Below are positions 53,692-62,778 of a stretch of 64,000 nt of DNA, piece by piece. A model generated the notes under the pieces. That model did no database searches, was not told the origin of the DNA, and was given only the letters and a program-made list of their open reading frames with translations. Location of the stretch: assembly GCF_029968035.1 (NCBI RefSeq), contig NZ_JASCIQ010000009.1, positions 62,001 through 126,000 on the forward strand, given 5' to 3'. The number at the start of each line of letters is the position of its first letter. Positions within the stretch are counted from its first letter, which is position 1. Made by a program: the position numbers and the translations under genes. Origin of the DNA: Streptomyces cavernicola (GTDB lineage: Bacteria; Actinomycetota; Actinomycetes; Streptomycetales; Streptomycetaceae).

Positions 53692-54585
53692 TCAGGTACC
53701 GCGCGGCACCCGGACCACGCCCTCCTGGATGACGGAGATCGCGAGCCGTCCGTCCTGCGTGTAGATCCCCGCCTGCCCGAGCCCGCGCCCGCCGGAGGCC
53801 GAGGGCGACTCCTGGTCGTACAGGAGCCATTCGTCGGCGCGGAACGGCCGGTGGAACCACATGGCGTGGTCGAGCGAGGCGCCCACCACATCGCCGACCG
53901 CCCAGCCGCCGCGCCCGTGGGCGAGCAGCACCGAGTCGAGCAGCGTCATGTCGGAGACGTACGTGGCGAGGCAGACGTGCAGGTGGGGGTCCCCCCAGAC
54001 GGAGTCTGGGGGAGGGTCGTCGGCGAGCTTGCCGTTGGTGCGGAACCACACCTGGGAGCGCGGCGCGCGCGGCGTGCCGACGCTGCCCCACGGCGGGGTC
54101 TCCGCATAGCGCAGGTCGACGGCCGCGCGGGCCTCGACGAGACGGGCGGCCACGTCGGCGGGCAGGTGCTGGGGCAGCATCTCGGCGGCGGTCGGCAGCG
54201 ACTCCGGGTCGGGGGCCGCGGGCATGTCGACCTGGTGCTCCAGGCCCTCCTCGTACTCCTGGAAGGACGAGGAGAGGTGGAAGATCGGCTGCCCGTGCTG
54301 GACCGCCACCACGCGCCGCGTGGTGAACGATCTGCCGTCGCGGATGCGGTCGACCGTGTAGACGATCGGGGCGCCCGGGTCGCCGGGGCGCAGGAAGTAG
54401 GCGTGCAGCGAGTGCGCCGCGCGGCCCTCCGGCACCGTGCGCCCGGCGGCGATCAGGGCCTGGGCCGCGACCTGTCCGCCGAACACCCGGGGCACGATCG
54501 CCGAACGCGAGCGGCCCCGGAAGATGTCCTGCTCGATCCGCTCCAGGTCGAGCAGATCGAGCAGGTCGTCGAGGGGCGAGGTCAC
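53692..54585 (-). CDS. tesB: Acyl-CoA thioesterase II (TesB)
   Basis: A 297-residue double-hotdog thioesterase hydrolysing acyl-CoA to free acid and CoA. GTG at 54585 overlaps the acyl-CoA dehydrogenase stop by 4 bp. Motifs: VFGGQVAAQALIAA, SLHAYFLRPGDP, GRSFTTRRVVAVQHG, and the second hotdog with catalytic region SLDHAMWFHRPFRADEWLLY (Asp of the triad) and GQAGIYTQDGRLAISVIQEG (Gln). An extra nine residues (PPDSVWGDP) sit after NGKLADDP, encoded by a palindromic insert; the rest is normal length. Confidence 0.93.
   Translation of the reverse strand: MTSPLDDLLDLLDLERIEQDIFRGRSRSAIVPRVFGGQVAAQALIAAGRTVPEGRAAHSLHAYFLRPGDPGAPIVYTVDRIRDGRSFTTRRVVAVQHGQPIFHLSSSFQEYEEGLEHQVDMPAAPDPESLPTAAEMLPQHLPADVAARLVEARAAVDLRYAETPPWGSVGTPRAPRSQVWFRTNGKLADDPPPDSVWGDPHLHVCLATYVSDMTLLDSVLLAHGRGGWAVGDVVGASLDHAMWFHRPFRADEWLLYDQESPSASGGRGLGQAGIYTQDGRLAISVIQEGVVRVPRGT
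53987..54018. repeat. Palindromic 27 bp in-frame insertion inside tesB
   Basis: CCCCCAGAC (53992-54000), GGA, GTCTGGGGG (54004-54012) form a perfect 9 bp hairpin, flanked by the direct repeat GGGTC (53987-53991 and 54014-54018). Removing 27 bp restores an ordinary TesB sequence (DDPHLHV). Confidence 0.65.
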
Positions 54586-55739
54586 AGACCCATGTCCTTC
54601 GCGATGATCATCTTCATGACCTCGTTGGTGCCGCCGTAGATGCGGTTGACGCGGTTGTCGGCGTAGAGGCGGGCGATCGGGTACTCGTTCATGAAGCCGT
54701 AGCCGCCGTGCAGCTGGAGGCAGCGGTCGATGACGCGGTGTGCGACCTCGGTGCAGAACAGCTTCGCGGAGGCGGCCTCGGCCGGGGTCAGCTCGCCCTG
54801 GTCGAGCGCTTCGAGGGCGCGGTCGGCGACGGCCTCGGCGGCGTCCACCTCGGCCTGGCAGGCGGCCAGTTCGAACTTGGTGTTCTGGAACGACGCGACG
54901 GTCTTGCCGAAGACCGTGCGGTCCTGCACGTACTGCTTGGCGAACCGGACGGCGGCCGCGGCCTGCGCGTACGCGCCGAAGGCGATGCCCCAGCGCTCGG
55001 AGGGCAGGTTCTGGCCCAGGTAGTAGAAGCCCTTGTTCTCCTCGCCGAGCAGGTCCTCGACAGGCACCTTCACGTCGACGAACGCCAGCTCGGCGGTGTC
55101 GGAGGTCTTCAGGCCCAGCTTGTCCAGCTTGCGGCCGACCGAGTAGCCCTCGGCCTTGGTGTCGACGGCGAACAGCGAGATGCCGAAGCGGCGGTCCTCG
55201 GCGGTCGGCGCGGACGTGCGGGCGCAGACGATGACCTTGTCGGCGTGCACGCCGCCGGTGATGAACGTCTTGGCGCCGTTGAGGACGTAGTGCGTGCCGT
55301 CCTCGGAGAGCTTCGCGGTGGTCTTCATGCCCGCGAGGTCGGAGCCGGTGCCCGGCTCGGTCATCGCGAGCGCCCACATCTCCTCGCCGGTGACGAACTT
55401 CGGCAGGTAGCGCTTCTTCTGCTCGTCGGTGGCCAGCATCTGGATGTACGGCAGGCCGAGCAGCACGTGCACGCCGGAGCCGCCGAAGTTGACGCCCGCG
55501 CGGGCGGTCTCCTCGTACATGACGGCCTCGAACTTGTGCGAGTCGATGCCCGCGCCGCCGTACTCCTCGGGCACGCGGATGCCGAAGACACCCAGCTCGC
55601 CGAGCTTGTAGTAGAAGTCGCGGGGCGCCTGACCGGCCTCGAACCACTCGTCGTAGACGGGGACGACCTCGGTCTCGATGAAGGCGCGCAGGGTCTCCCG
55701 GAACGCCTCGTGGTCCTCATTGAAAACGGTACGGCGCAC
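54582..55739 (-). CDS. Acyl-CoA dehydrogenase
   Basis: A 385-residue FAD flavoprotein, alpha,beta-dehydrogenating acyl-CoA. GTG at 55739 follows CAGGAGG. Family motifs: ALAMTEPGTGSDLAGMKTTA, FITGGVHADKVIV, QDRTVFGKTVASFQNTKF, CLQLHGGYGFMNEYPIARLY and IYGGTNEVMKMIIAKDM, with Glu of GGTNEVM in the usual catalytic position region. Likely uses medium or long chains; exact specificity not readable. Cotranscribed with tesB downstream, and a TetR gene lies upstream on the same strand. Confidence 0.92.
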   Translation of the reverse strand: MRRTVFNEDHEAFRETLRAFIETEVVPVYDEWFEAGQAPRDFYYKLGELGVFGIRVPEEYGGAGIDSHKFEAVMYEETARAGVNFGGSGVHVLLGLPYIQMLATDEQKKRYLPKFVTGEEMWALAMTEPGTGSDLAGMKTTAKLSEDGTHYVLNGAKTFITGGVHADKVIVCARTSAPTAEDRRFGISLFAVDTKAEGYSVGRKLDKLGLKTSDTAELAFVDVKVPVEDLLGEENKGFYYLGQNLPSERWGIAFGAYAQAAAAVRFAKQYVQDRTVFGKTVASFQNTKFELAACQAEVDAAEAVADRALEALDQGELTPAEAASAKLFCTEVAHRVIDRCLQLHGGYGFMNEYPIARLYADNRVNRIYGGTNEVMKMIIAKDMGL

Positions 55740-55810
55740 GGTCGGGCCTCCTGGTCGTCTGGCTCGGGTCGCTCGGGGCGGCGCATCGGCACGCACCCGC
55801 AGCACGCTGG

Positions 55811-55826
55811 CTAAGCGCTTGCTCAG
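55811..55826. promoter_or_regulatory. Candidate TetR-type operator before the acyl-CoA dehydrogenase-tesB operon
   Basis: CTAAGCGCTTGCTCAG has near-perfect arms CTAAGC / GCTCAG around GCTT, the pattern of sites for TetR-family fatty-acid regulators in actinobacteria. It lies 72 bp before the dehydrogenase start. It differs from the GTTAACGG sites at 56556 and 56584, so a different regulator is implied. Confidence 0.6.
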
Positions 55827-55922
55827 ACTGAAGTTACCCGGCAGTCTCCAAGACTGTCCAGAGTGGACGATCTGCGGAATGGGTCACAGCGCGCACCGCA
55901 TGCGGCCGCGCGCCCGCGCGCT

Positions 55923-56534
55923 TCAGGCCGCGCCGTTGGACGCGGCGGCCGCGAAGGCGCCGCGGGCCAGGCGGTGCAGCAGCGTCGCCATCGCGGAGCG
56001 GCCGGGCAGCGGGCCGGGGCGGCTGAGGTGCGGCGTGGAGTTGAGCAGACCGAAGACGGCGTGCACGGTCGCGCGCGCCTCCGGCTCGATCAGGGTCGGG
56101 TAGACCTCGCGCACGACCTCCACCCACAACTCCACGTACTGGCGCTGGAGTTGGCGGACCAACTTGCGGTCGCTGTCGCGCAGCCGGTCCAGCTCGCGGT
56201 CGTGCAGGGTGATCAGCGGGCGGTCGTCGAGGGCGAAGTCGATATGACCCTCGATCAGCGAGTCCAGGAGCGCCTCGGCGGCGGCCCCGCCGTCCCGCGC
56301 CTCGGCCGCGCGCCGCTTGCCGCCCGTCAGGAGCCGGCCGCTGATGCCCACGAGGAGCTCGGCGAGCATCGCGTCCTTGCCCGCGAAGTGGCGGTAGAGA
56401 CCCGGGCCGCTGATGCCCACGGCGGCCCCTATCTCGTCCACGCCGACGCCGTGGAAGCCACGCTCGGCGAAGAGGCGGGCGGCCTCCTTGAGGATCTGCT
56501 CGCGGCGAGTCAGGGCCGCGCTGGTGGTGCTCAT
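55923..56534 (-). CDS. TetR-family transcriptional regulator
   Basis: A 203-residue repressor, divergent from the carboxylase operon. N-terminal helix-turn-helix: LFAERGFHGVGVDEIGAAVG then ISGPGLYRHFAGKDAMLAEL. The C-terminal ligand domain is alpha-helical with ALDDRPLITLHDRELDRLRD and VREVYPTLIEPEARATVHAV. Two 16 bp operator copies lie between it and the carboxylase genes, so it probably represses both until an acyl-CoA intermediate of the pathway binds. Confidence 0.92.
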   Translation of the reverse strand: MSTTSAALTRREQILKEAARLFAERGFHGVGVDEIGAAVGISGPGLYRHFAGKDAMLAELLVGISGRLLTGGKRRAAEARDGGAAAEALLDSLIEGHIDFALDDRPLITLHDRELDRLRDSDRKLVRQLQRQYVELWVEVVREVYPTLIEPEARATVHAVFGLLNSTPHLSRPGPLPGRSAMATLLHRLARGAFAAAASNGAA

Positions 56535-56555
56535 GAATTCATTCTAGACAGGGCG

Positions 56556-56599
56556 GTTAGCGGTCGTTAACCTGGTGGTGCGAGTTAACGGTCATTAAC
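56556..56599. promoter_or_regulatory. Two copies of a 16 bp palindromic operator (TetR binding)
   Basis: GTTAGCGGTCGTTAAC (56556-56571) and GTTAACGGTCATTAAC (56584-56599), 14 of 16 positions shared, centres 28 bp apart. They fill the gap between the TetR gene and the carboxylase operon. Confidence 0.85.
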
Positions 56600-56709
56600 G
56601 CCGCGCGAGGCCATGCAGGGGACGCGGCGCAGCGAAGCAGTGCGGGCAGGGCGGCACGGGGAAAGCAGCCGTGCAAGCAAGCAGCGGTACGAGCAAGGGA
56701 GCTCAGGCG

Positions 56710-58341
56710 ATGCAGCAGGCACCGGTCCTGACGAGCGCGGCGGATCCCGCCTCGGAGGCCTGGCGGGCCAACGAGGCGGCGCACCACGCCCTCGTCGAGG
56801 AGTTGCGCGGAAAGCTCGCGCAGGCCGAGGCGGGCGGCGGCGAGAAGGCCCGCGCCCGGCACGTCGCGCGCGGCAAACTGCTGCCCCGCGACCGGGTGGA
56901 CACCCTGCTCGACCCCGGCTCCCCCTTCCTGGAGCTGGCCCCGCTCGCGGCGGACGGGATGTACGGCGGGGACGCCCCGGCGGCCGGAGTGATCGCCGGG
57001 ATCGGCCGGGTCTCGGGCCGCGAGTGCGTGATCGTGGCCAACGACGCCACGGTCAAGGGCGGCACGTACTACCCGATGACGGTCAAGAAGCACCTCCGCG
57101 CCCAGGCGGTGGCCCTGGAGAACCGCCTCCCCTGCGTCTACCTGGTGGACTCCGGCGGCGCCTTCCTGCCCATGCAGGACGAGGTCTTCCCCGACCGCGA
57201 GCACTTCGGGCGGATCTTCTACAACCAGGCGCAGATGTCCGGCCGGGGCATCCCGCAGATCGCCGCCGTCCTCGGCTCCTGCACGGCCGGCGGGGCGTAC
57301 GTCCCGGCGATGAGCGACGAAGCGGTGATCGTGCGCAACCAGGGCACGATCTTCCTGGGCGGCCCGCCCCTGGTGAAGGCGGCCACCGGCGAGGTCGTGA
57401 CCGCCGAGGAGCTGGGCGGCGGCGAGGTGCACTCGCGCACCTCGGGAGTGACCGACCACCTCGCCGAGGACGACGCGCACGCGCTGCGCATCGTGCGGAA
57501 CATCGCGGCGACGCTCCCCGCGCGCGGCCCTCTGCCCTGGACCGTGACGCAGGCCGAGGAACCGAAGGTCGATCCGTACGGCCTGTACGGCGCGGTGCCG
57601 GTGGACTCGCGCACGCCGTACGACGTCCGGGAGGTCATCGCGCGCGTGGTGGACGGCTCCCGCTTCCAGGAGTTCAAGGCGGAGTACGGCACGACGCTTG
57701 TCACCGGCTTCGCGCGGATCCACGGCCACCCGGTCGGCATCGTCGCCAACAACGGCATCCTGTTCTCCGAATCCGCCCAGAAGGGCGCGCACTTCATCGA
57801 GCTGTGCGACCAGCGCGGCATCCCGCTCCTCTTCCTGCAGAACATCTCGGGCTTCATGGTCGGCAGGGACTACGAAGCGGGCGGCATCGCCAAGCACGGC
57901 GCCAAGATGGTCACGGCGGTGGCCACCACGCGCGTGCCGAAGCTGACGGTCGTCATCGGCGGTTCGTACGGCGCGGGCAACTACTCGATGTGCGGCCGCG
58001 CCTATTCGCCGCGGTTCCTGTGGATGTGGCCGAGCGCCAAGATCTCCGTGATGGGCGGCGAGCAGGCCGCCTCGGTGCTCGCGACCGTCAAGCGGGACCA
58101 GCTGGAGGCGCGCGGCGAGTCCTGGCCCGCCGAGGACGAGGAGTCCTTCAAGGCCCCGATCCGCGCGCAGTACGAGACCCAGGGCAACGCCTACTACGCG
58201 ACGGCCCGGCTCTGGGACGACGGTGTGATCGACCCGTTGGAGACCCGCCAGGTGCTCGGGCTCGCCCTGACCGCCTGCGCCAACGCCCCCCTGCCCGAGA
58301 AGGACGACGCGGCGCCCGGCTTCGGCGTCTTCCGGATGTGA
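56710..58341 (+). CDS. Acyl-CoA carboxylase carboxyltransferase subunit (methylcrotonyl-CoA carboxylase beta-type)
   Basis: A 543-residue carboxyltransferase moving CO2 from carboxybiotin to an acyl-CoA. ATG at 56710 follows AGGGAG; a GTG at 56671 is an alternative. Motifs: the N-terminal [21 protein letters not shown] region, [68 protein letters not shown], and the acyl-CoA pocket [20 protein letters not shown]. Length and the [15 protein letters not shown] block match methylcrotonyl-CoA carboxylase beta. With the biotin carboxylase, HMG-CoA lyase and isovaleryl-type dehydrogenase after it, this is leucine breakdown. Confidence 0.93.
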   Translation: MQQAPVLTSAADPASEAWRANEAAHHALVEELRGKLAQAEAGGGEKARARHVARGKLLPRDRVDTLLDPGSPFLELAPLAADGMYGGDAPAAGVIAGIGRVSGRECVIVANDATVKGGTYYPMTVKKHLRAQAVALENRLPCVYLVDSGGAFLPMQDEVFPDREHFGRIFYNQAQMSGRGIPQIAAVLGSCTAGGAYVPAMSDEAVIVRNQGTIFLGGPPLVKAATGEVVTAEELGGGEVHSRTSGVTDHLAEDDAHALRIVRNIAATLPARGPLPWTVTQAEEPKVDPYGLYGAVPVDSRTPYDVREVIARVVDGSRFQEFKAEYGTTLVTGFARIHGHPVGIVANNGILFSESAQKGAHFIELCDQRGIPLLFLQNISGFMVGRDYEAGGIAKHGAKMVTAVATTRVPKLTVVIGGSYGAGNYSMCGRAYSPRFLWMWPSAKISVMGGEQAASVLATVKRDQLEARGESWPAEDEESFKAPIRAQYETQGNAYYATARLWDDGVIDPLETRQVLGLALTACANAPLPEKDDAAPGFGVFRM

Positions 58342-58346
58342 GGACC

Positions 58347-60407
58347 ATGACTTCCACGACTTCGACGTCCACGCCCCTCGGCTCCGGGCCCGCGTCCGCC
58401 GCGCCGATGTTCGACACGGTGCTCGTCGCCAACCGCGGCGAGATCGCGGTGCGCGTCATCCGCACGCTGCGCGAGCTGGGGGTGCGCTCGGTCGCCGTGT
58501 TCAGCGACGCGGACGCCGACGCCCGGCATGTGCGTGAGGCGGACACGGCCGTGCGGATCGGCCCGCCCGCGGCAGCGGAGAGCTACCTGTCGGTGGAGCG
58601 GCTCCTCGAAGCGGCCCTCAGGACCGGGGCGCAGGCCGTGCACCCCGGGTACGGGTTCCTCGCCGAGAACGCCTCCTTCGCACGGGCCTGCGCCGAGGCC
58701 GGGCTGACCTTCATCGGCCCGCCCGCCGACGCCATCTCCCTGATGGGCGACAAGATCCGTGCCAAGGAGACCGTGCGCACCGCCGGCGTCCCCGTGGTCC
58801 CCGGTTCCTCCGGCTCCGGCCTGAGCGACGCCGAACTGGCCGCGGCGGCACGGGAGATCGGCATGCCGGTGCTCCTCAAGCCCTCGGCGGGCGGCGGCGG
58901 CAAGGGCATGCGGCTGACGCGCCTGGAGTCGGCGCTCCTGGAGGAGATCGCCGCCGCCCGGCGCGAGGCACGGGCCTCCTTCGGGGACGACACGCTGCTC
59001 GTGGAGCGCTGGGTCGACCGCCCCCGGCACATCGAGATCCAGGTCCTCGCCGACCGCCACGGGAACGTGATCCACCTCGGCGAGCGCGAGTGCTCCCTGC
59101 AGCGCCGCCACCAGAAGATCATCGAGGAGGCCCCGTCCGTCCTGCTCGACGAGGCCACGCGCGCGGCGATGGGCGAGGCCGCGGTCCAGGCGGCCCGCTC
59201 CTGCGGCTATGTCGGCGCGGGCACGGTGGAGTTCATCGTCCCGGGCGACGACCCCTCGGCGTACTACTTCATGGAGATGAACACCCGCCTTCAGGTGGAG
59301 CACCCGGTCACCGAGCTGATCACCGGGATCGACCTGGTCGAGTGGCAGCTGCGCGTCGCCGCCGGTGAGCAACTCCCCTACAAGCAGGACGACATCAGCC
59401 TCTCCGGGCACGCCGTGGAGGCCCGGATCTGCGCCGAGGACCCGGCCCGCGGCTTCCTCCCCTCCGGCGGCACGGTCCTCGCGCTGCACGAGCCGCAGGG
59501 CGGCGGGGTGCGTACGGACTCCGGTCTCACCGAGGGCACGGAGATCGGCAGCCTCTACGACCCGATGCTGTCCAAGGTGATCGCGCACGGCCCGGACCGT
59601 GCGACCGCCCTGCGCCGGCTGCGCGCCGCACTCGCCCGCACGGTCACCCTGGGCGTGCCGACCAACGCGGGCTTCCTGCGCCGCCTGCTCGCCCACCCGG
59701 CCGTGGTGGCCGGGGAGTTGGACACGGGCCTGGTCGAGCGGGTGGCGGACGAGCTGGTCGACGCGACGGTGCCCGACGAGGTGTACGAGGCGGCGGCCGC
59801 CGTGCGCCGGGAGTCGCTCGCGCCGGAGGGCGGCGGCTGGGTCGACCCGTTCTCGGTGCCCTCGGGCTGGCGGCTCGGCGGGACACCCGCACCGCTCGGC
59901 TTCGACCTGCGCGTGCCGGGCCTGGAACCGGTCACCCGCGCGGTGAGCGACGAGGGCGCCCGGGTCACCGAGGACCGGGTGACGGTCACGCTCGACGGTG
60001 TCGCGCACACCTTCCACCGCGCGGGCGACTGGCTGGGCCGGGACGGCGACGCCTGGCATGTGCAGTCGTACGACAGAGTCGCGGCCTCCCTCACCGGCGC
60101 CGCGCACGCCGGGGTGGACGCGATGACGGCCCCGATGCCCGGCACGGTCACGGTGGTGAAGGTGGCCGTGGGCGATCAAGTGGCCGCCGGGCAGAGCCTG
60201 TTGGTGGTCGAGGCGATGAAGATGGAGCACGTCATCTCCGCACCGCACGCGGGCACGGTCACCGAACTCGACGTGACGCCCGGGACGACGGTCGCCATGG
60301 ACCAGATCCTCGCGGTGGTCGCGCCGGACGAGGACGGGGCCGAAGACAGGGCCGAGGACGCCTCGAAGGGCGAGCCCCGCCCCACGGACGAGGAGGCCGC
60401 GCGATGA
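58347..60407 (+). CDS. Acyl-CoA carboxylase biotin carboxylase/biotin carrier subunit (methylcrotonyl-CoA type)
   Basis: A 686-residue alpha subunit, 5 bp after the carboxyltransferase. Biotin carboxylase: [23 protein letters not shown]-grasp [43 protein letters not shown]. The C-terminal biotinyl domain has APMPGTV and the biotinylation site EAMKMEH. Works with the preceding subunit to carboxylate 3-methylcrotonyl-CoA. Confidence 0.95.
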   Translation: MTSTTSTSTPLGSGPASAAPMFDTVLVANRGEIAVRVIRTLRELGVRSVAVFSDADADARHVREADTAVRIGPPAAAESYLSVERLLEAALRTGAQAVHPGYGFLAENASFARACAEAGLTFIGPPADAISLMGDKIRAKETVRTAGVPVVPGSSGSGLSDAELAAAAREIGMPVLLKPSAGGGGKGMRLTRLESALLEEIAAARREARASFGDDTLLVERWVDRPRHIEIQVLADRHGNVIHLGERECSLQRRHQKIIEEAPSVLLDEATRAAMGEAAVQAARSCGYVGAGTVEFIVPGDDPSAYYFMEMNTRLQVEHPVTELITGIDLVEWQLRVAAGEQLPYKQDDISLSGHAVEARICAEDPARGFLPSGGTVLALHEPQGGGVRTDSGLTEGTEIGSLYDPMLSKVIAHGPDRATALRRLRAALARTVTLGVPTNAGFLRRLLAHPAVVAGELDTGLVERVADELVDATVPDEVYEAAAAVRRESLAPEGGGWVDPFSVPSGWRLGGTPAPLGFDLRVPGLEPVTRAVSDEGARVTEDRVTVTLDGVAHTFHRAGDWLGRDGDAWHVQSYDRVAASLTGAAHAGVDAMTAPMPGTVTVVKVAVGDQVAAGQSLLVVEAMKMEHVISAPHAGTVTELDVTPGTTVAMDQILAVVAPDEDGAEDRAEDASKGEPRPTDEEAAR

Positions 60408-61417
60408 CCACCGAGACTCATGCCGGCGAGGGCCCCGCCGCGCTCCCCATGTCGATCCCGGCCCCCGGGCTGCCCGCGCGGGTGCGGATCCACGAGGTGG
60501 GTGCGCGGGACGGGCTGCAGAACGAGAAGGCGACGGTGCCGACGGCCGTCAAGGCGGAGTTCGTGCACCGGCTCGCCGCGGCCGGCCTCGGCACGGTCGA
60601 GGCGACCAGCTTCGTGCACCCCAAGTGGGTGCCCCAACTCGCCGACGCCAAGGCGCTGTTCCCGCAGCTGCAGGACATCGAGGGCGTTCACCTGCCGGTG
60701 CTCGTACCGAACGAGCGCGGCCTCGACCGAGCCCTGGACCTGGGCGCGCGCCGGATCGCGGTCTTCGGTTCCGCCACGGAGTCCTTCGCGCGGCGCAACC
60801 TCAACCGCTCGGTGGCGGAGTCCCTGGCGATGTTCGCGCCGGTCGTCGCGCGGGCCAAGGACGCCGGGGTGCACGTACGCGGCTATCTGTCGATGTGCTT
60901 CGGCGACCCCTGGGAGGGGCCCGTCGCCCTCGGCCAAGTGGTGCGTGTGGCCAAGGAGTTGATGGATCTCGGCTGTGACGAGCTGAGCCTCGGCGACACC
61001 ATCGGCGTGGCCACCCCCGGCCATGTGAGCGCCCTCCTGACCGGGCTCAACGAGGCGGGCGTCGGCACCGAGACCATCGGCGTGCACTTCCACGACACCT
61101 ACGGCCAGGCGCTCTCCAACACCCTGGCCGCCCTGCAGTACGGAGTGACCACCGTGGACGCCTCCGCGGGCGGGCTCGGCGGCTGCCCGTACGCGAAGAG
61201 CGCCACCGGGAACCTCGCCACCGAGGACCTGGTGTGGATGCTGCACGGCCTCGGCATCGAGACCGGAGTCGACCTCGCCGCACTCACCGCCACCAGCGTG
61301 TGGCTCGCCGGACACCTGGGCCGACCCAGCCCGTCCCGCACCGTCCGGGCCCTCGCCGGGGCGGAGCAGCCGCAGAACACCGAGGCCCACAAGGCCGCAC
61401 AGAAAACCGAGGAGTGA
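60404..61417 (+). CDS. Hydroxymethylglutaryl-CoA lyase
   Basis: A 337-residue TIM-barrel lyase splitting HMG-CoA into acetyl-CoA and acetoacetate, the last leucine step. ATG overlaps the carboxylase stop by 4 bp (60404-60407). Motifs: [20 protein letters not shown] (catalytic Arg, Asp), [16 protein letters not shown], and the Cys motif [20 protein letters not shown]. Length about 300-330 in homologues, so full. Confidence 0.95.
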   Translation: MTTETHAGEGPAALPMSIPAPGLPARVRIHEVGARDGLQNEKATVPTAVKAEFVHRLAAAGLGTVEATSFVHPKWVPQLADAKALFPQLQDIEGVHLPVLVPNERGLDRALDLGARRIAVFGSATESFARRNLNRSVAESLAMFAPVVARAKDAGVHVRGYLSMCFGDPWEGPVALGQVVRVAKELMDLGCDELSLGDTIGVATPGHVSALLTGLNEAGVGTETIGVHFHDTYGQALSNTLAALQYGVTTVDASAGGLGGCPYAKSATGNLATEDLVWMLHGLGIETGVDLAALTATSVWLAGHLGRPSPSRTVRALAGAEQPQNTEAHKAAQKTEE

Positions 61418-61422
61418 CCACC

Positions 61423-62583
61423 ATGTCCCTGGACCACCGGCTCTCCGCCGAGCACGAAGAACTGCGGCGCACCGTCGAGGAGTTCGCCCATGACGTGGTC
61501 GCCCCCAAGATCGGCGACTACTACGAGCGGCACGAGTTCCCGTACGAGATCGTCCGTGAGATGGGGCGGATGGGCCTCTTCGGGCTGCCGTTCCCCGAGG
61601 AGTACGGCGGCATGGGCGGGGACTATCTCGCCCTCGGCATCGCCCTGGAGGAGCTGGCGCGGGTCGACTCCTCGGTGGCGATCACCCTGGAGGCCGGGGT
61701 GTCCCTCGGTGCGATGCCGGTGTTCCGCTTCGGCACGGAGGAACAGAAGCGGGAGTGGCTGCCGCGGATGTGCTCCGGCGAGATCCTCGGCGCGTTCGGG
61801 CTCACGGAGCCGGAGTGCGGTTCGGACGCGGGCGGCACACGGACGACGGCGGTGCGGGACGGCGACCAGTGGGTGATCAACGGCACGAAGTGCTTCATCA
61901 CCAACTCGGGTACGGACATCACCGGTTTGGTGACGGTGACCGCGGTGACCGGCCGGACCGAGAGCGGCAAGCCGCTGATCTCGTCGATCATCGTGCCGTC
62001 GGGCACGCCCGGGTTCACGGTCGCGGCGCCGTACTCGAAGGTGGGCTGGAACGCCTCGGACACCCGGGAGTTGTCCTTCGCGGACGTGCGGGTTCCGGTG
62101 GAGAACCTGCTGGGCACGGAGGGCCGCGGATACGCGCAGTTCCTGCGGATCCTGGACGAGGGCCGGATCGCCATCTCGGCTCTGGCGACGGGACTCGCGC
62201 AGGGCTGTGTCGACGAGTCGCTGCGGTACGCGAAGGAGCGGCGGGCCTTCGGGCGGCCGATCGGGGACAACCAGGCGATCCAGTTCAAGCTGGCCGACAT
62301 GGAGATGAAGGCGCACACCTCCCGACTGGCCTGGCGGGACGCGGCCTCGCGCCTGACGAGCGGGGAGGCGTTCAAGAAGGAGGCGGCGCTGGCGAAGCTG
62401 TACTCGTCGACGGTCGCGGTCGACAACGCGCGGGAGGCCACGCAGATCCATGGTGGGTACGGGTTCATGAACGAGTTCCCGGTGGCGCGGATGTGGCGGG
62501 ACTCCAAGATTCTTGAGATCGGGGAGGGGACGAGTGAGGTTCAGCGGATGCTGATCGCTCGGGAGTTGGGGCTCACTGGTTGA
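61423..62583 (+). CDS. Acyl-CoA dehydrogenase, likely isovaleryl-CoA type
   Basis: A 386-residue acyl-CoA dehydrogenase, 5 bp after the lyase stop, with GAGG upstream. Motifs: FGLTEPECGSDAGGTRTTAV, FITNSGTDITGLVTVTAVT, RRAFGRPIGDNQAIQFKLAD, and IHGGYGFMNEFPVARMWRDS then EGTSEVQRMLIAREL. Final gene of the operon; context points to isovaleryl-CoA dehydrogenase. It shares only the family fold with the dehydrogenase at 54582. Confidence 0.93.
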   Translation: MSLDHRLSAEHEELRRTVEEFAHDVVAPKIGDYYERHEFPYEIVREMGRMGLFGLPFPEEYGGMGGDYLALGIALEELARVDSSVAITLEAGVSLGAMPVFRFGTEEQKREWLPRMCSGEILGAFGLTEPECGSDAGGTRTTAVRDGDQWVINGTKCFITNSGTDITGLVTVTAVTGRTESGKPLISSIIVPSGTPGFTVAAPYSKVGWNASDTRELSFADVRVPVENLLGTEGRGYAQFLRILDEGRIAISALATGLAQGCVDESLRYAKERRAFGRPIGDNQAIQFKLADMEMKAHTSRLAWRDAASRLTSGEAFKKEAALAKLYSSTVAVDNAREATQIHGGYGFMNEFPVARMWRDSKILEIGEGTSEVQRMLIARELGLTG

Positions 62584-62644
62584 GCCCACGCCCCCACCGG
62601 GCCGGTCGTTTCCTACCTGGCGCGCCGGCCCCGCCCTCCTTAAA

Positions 62645-62668
62645 GATTGCGCAGTTCCCCGCGCCCCT
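62645..62668 (-). repeat. Core fragment of the dispersed intergenic repeat, inverted (copy E)
   Basis: Reverse complement of the core: GCGCAGTTCCCCGCGCCCC. It lies in the 195 bp gap before desE, without the end sequences. Confidence 0.7.
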
Positions 62669-62709
62669 TAAAGCAGAAACCAGGGGTGGACCAATCGCTT
62701 CCGTGGAGC

Positions 62710-62728
62710 TTAGGTTAGGTTAACCTAA
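62710..62728. promoter_or_regulatory. Iron box (DmdR/IdeR operator)
   Basis: TTAGGTTAGGTTAACCTAA, a textbook iron-dependent repressor site, 51 bp before the desE start. It would keep the siderophore uptake genes off in iron-rich conditions. Confidence 0.95.
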
Positions 62729-62778
62729 CGCCGACTTCGCGCCAGGTGCGTTGTCCTGTCCACGAAAGCAGACTCGAC

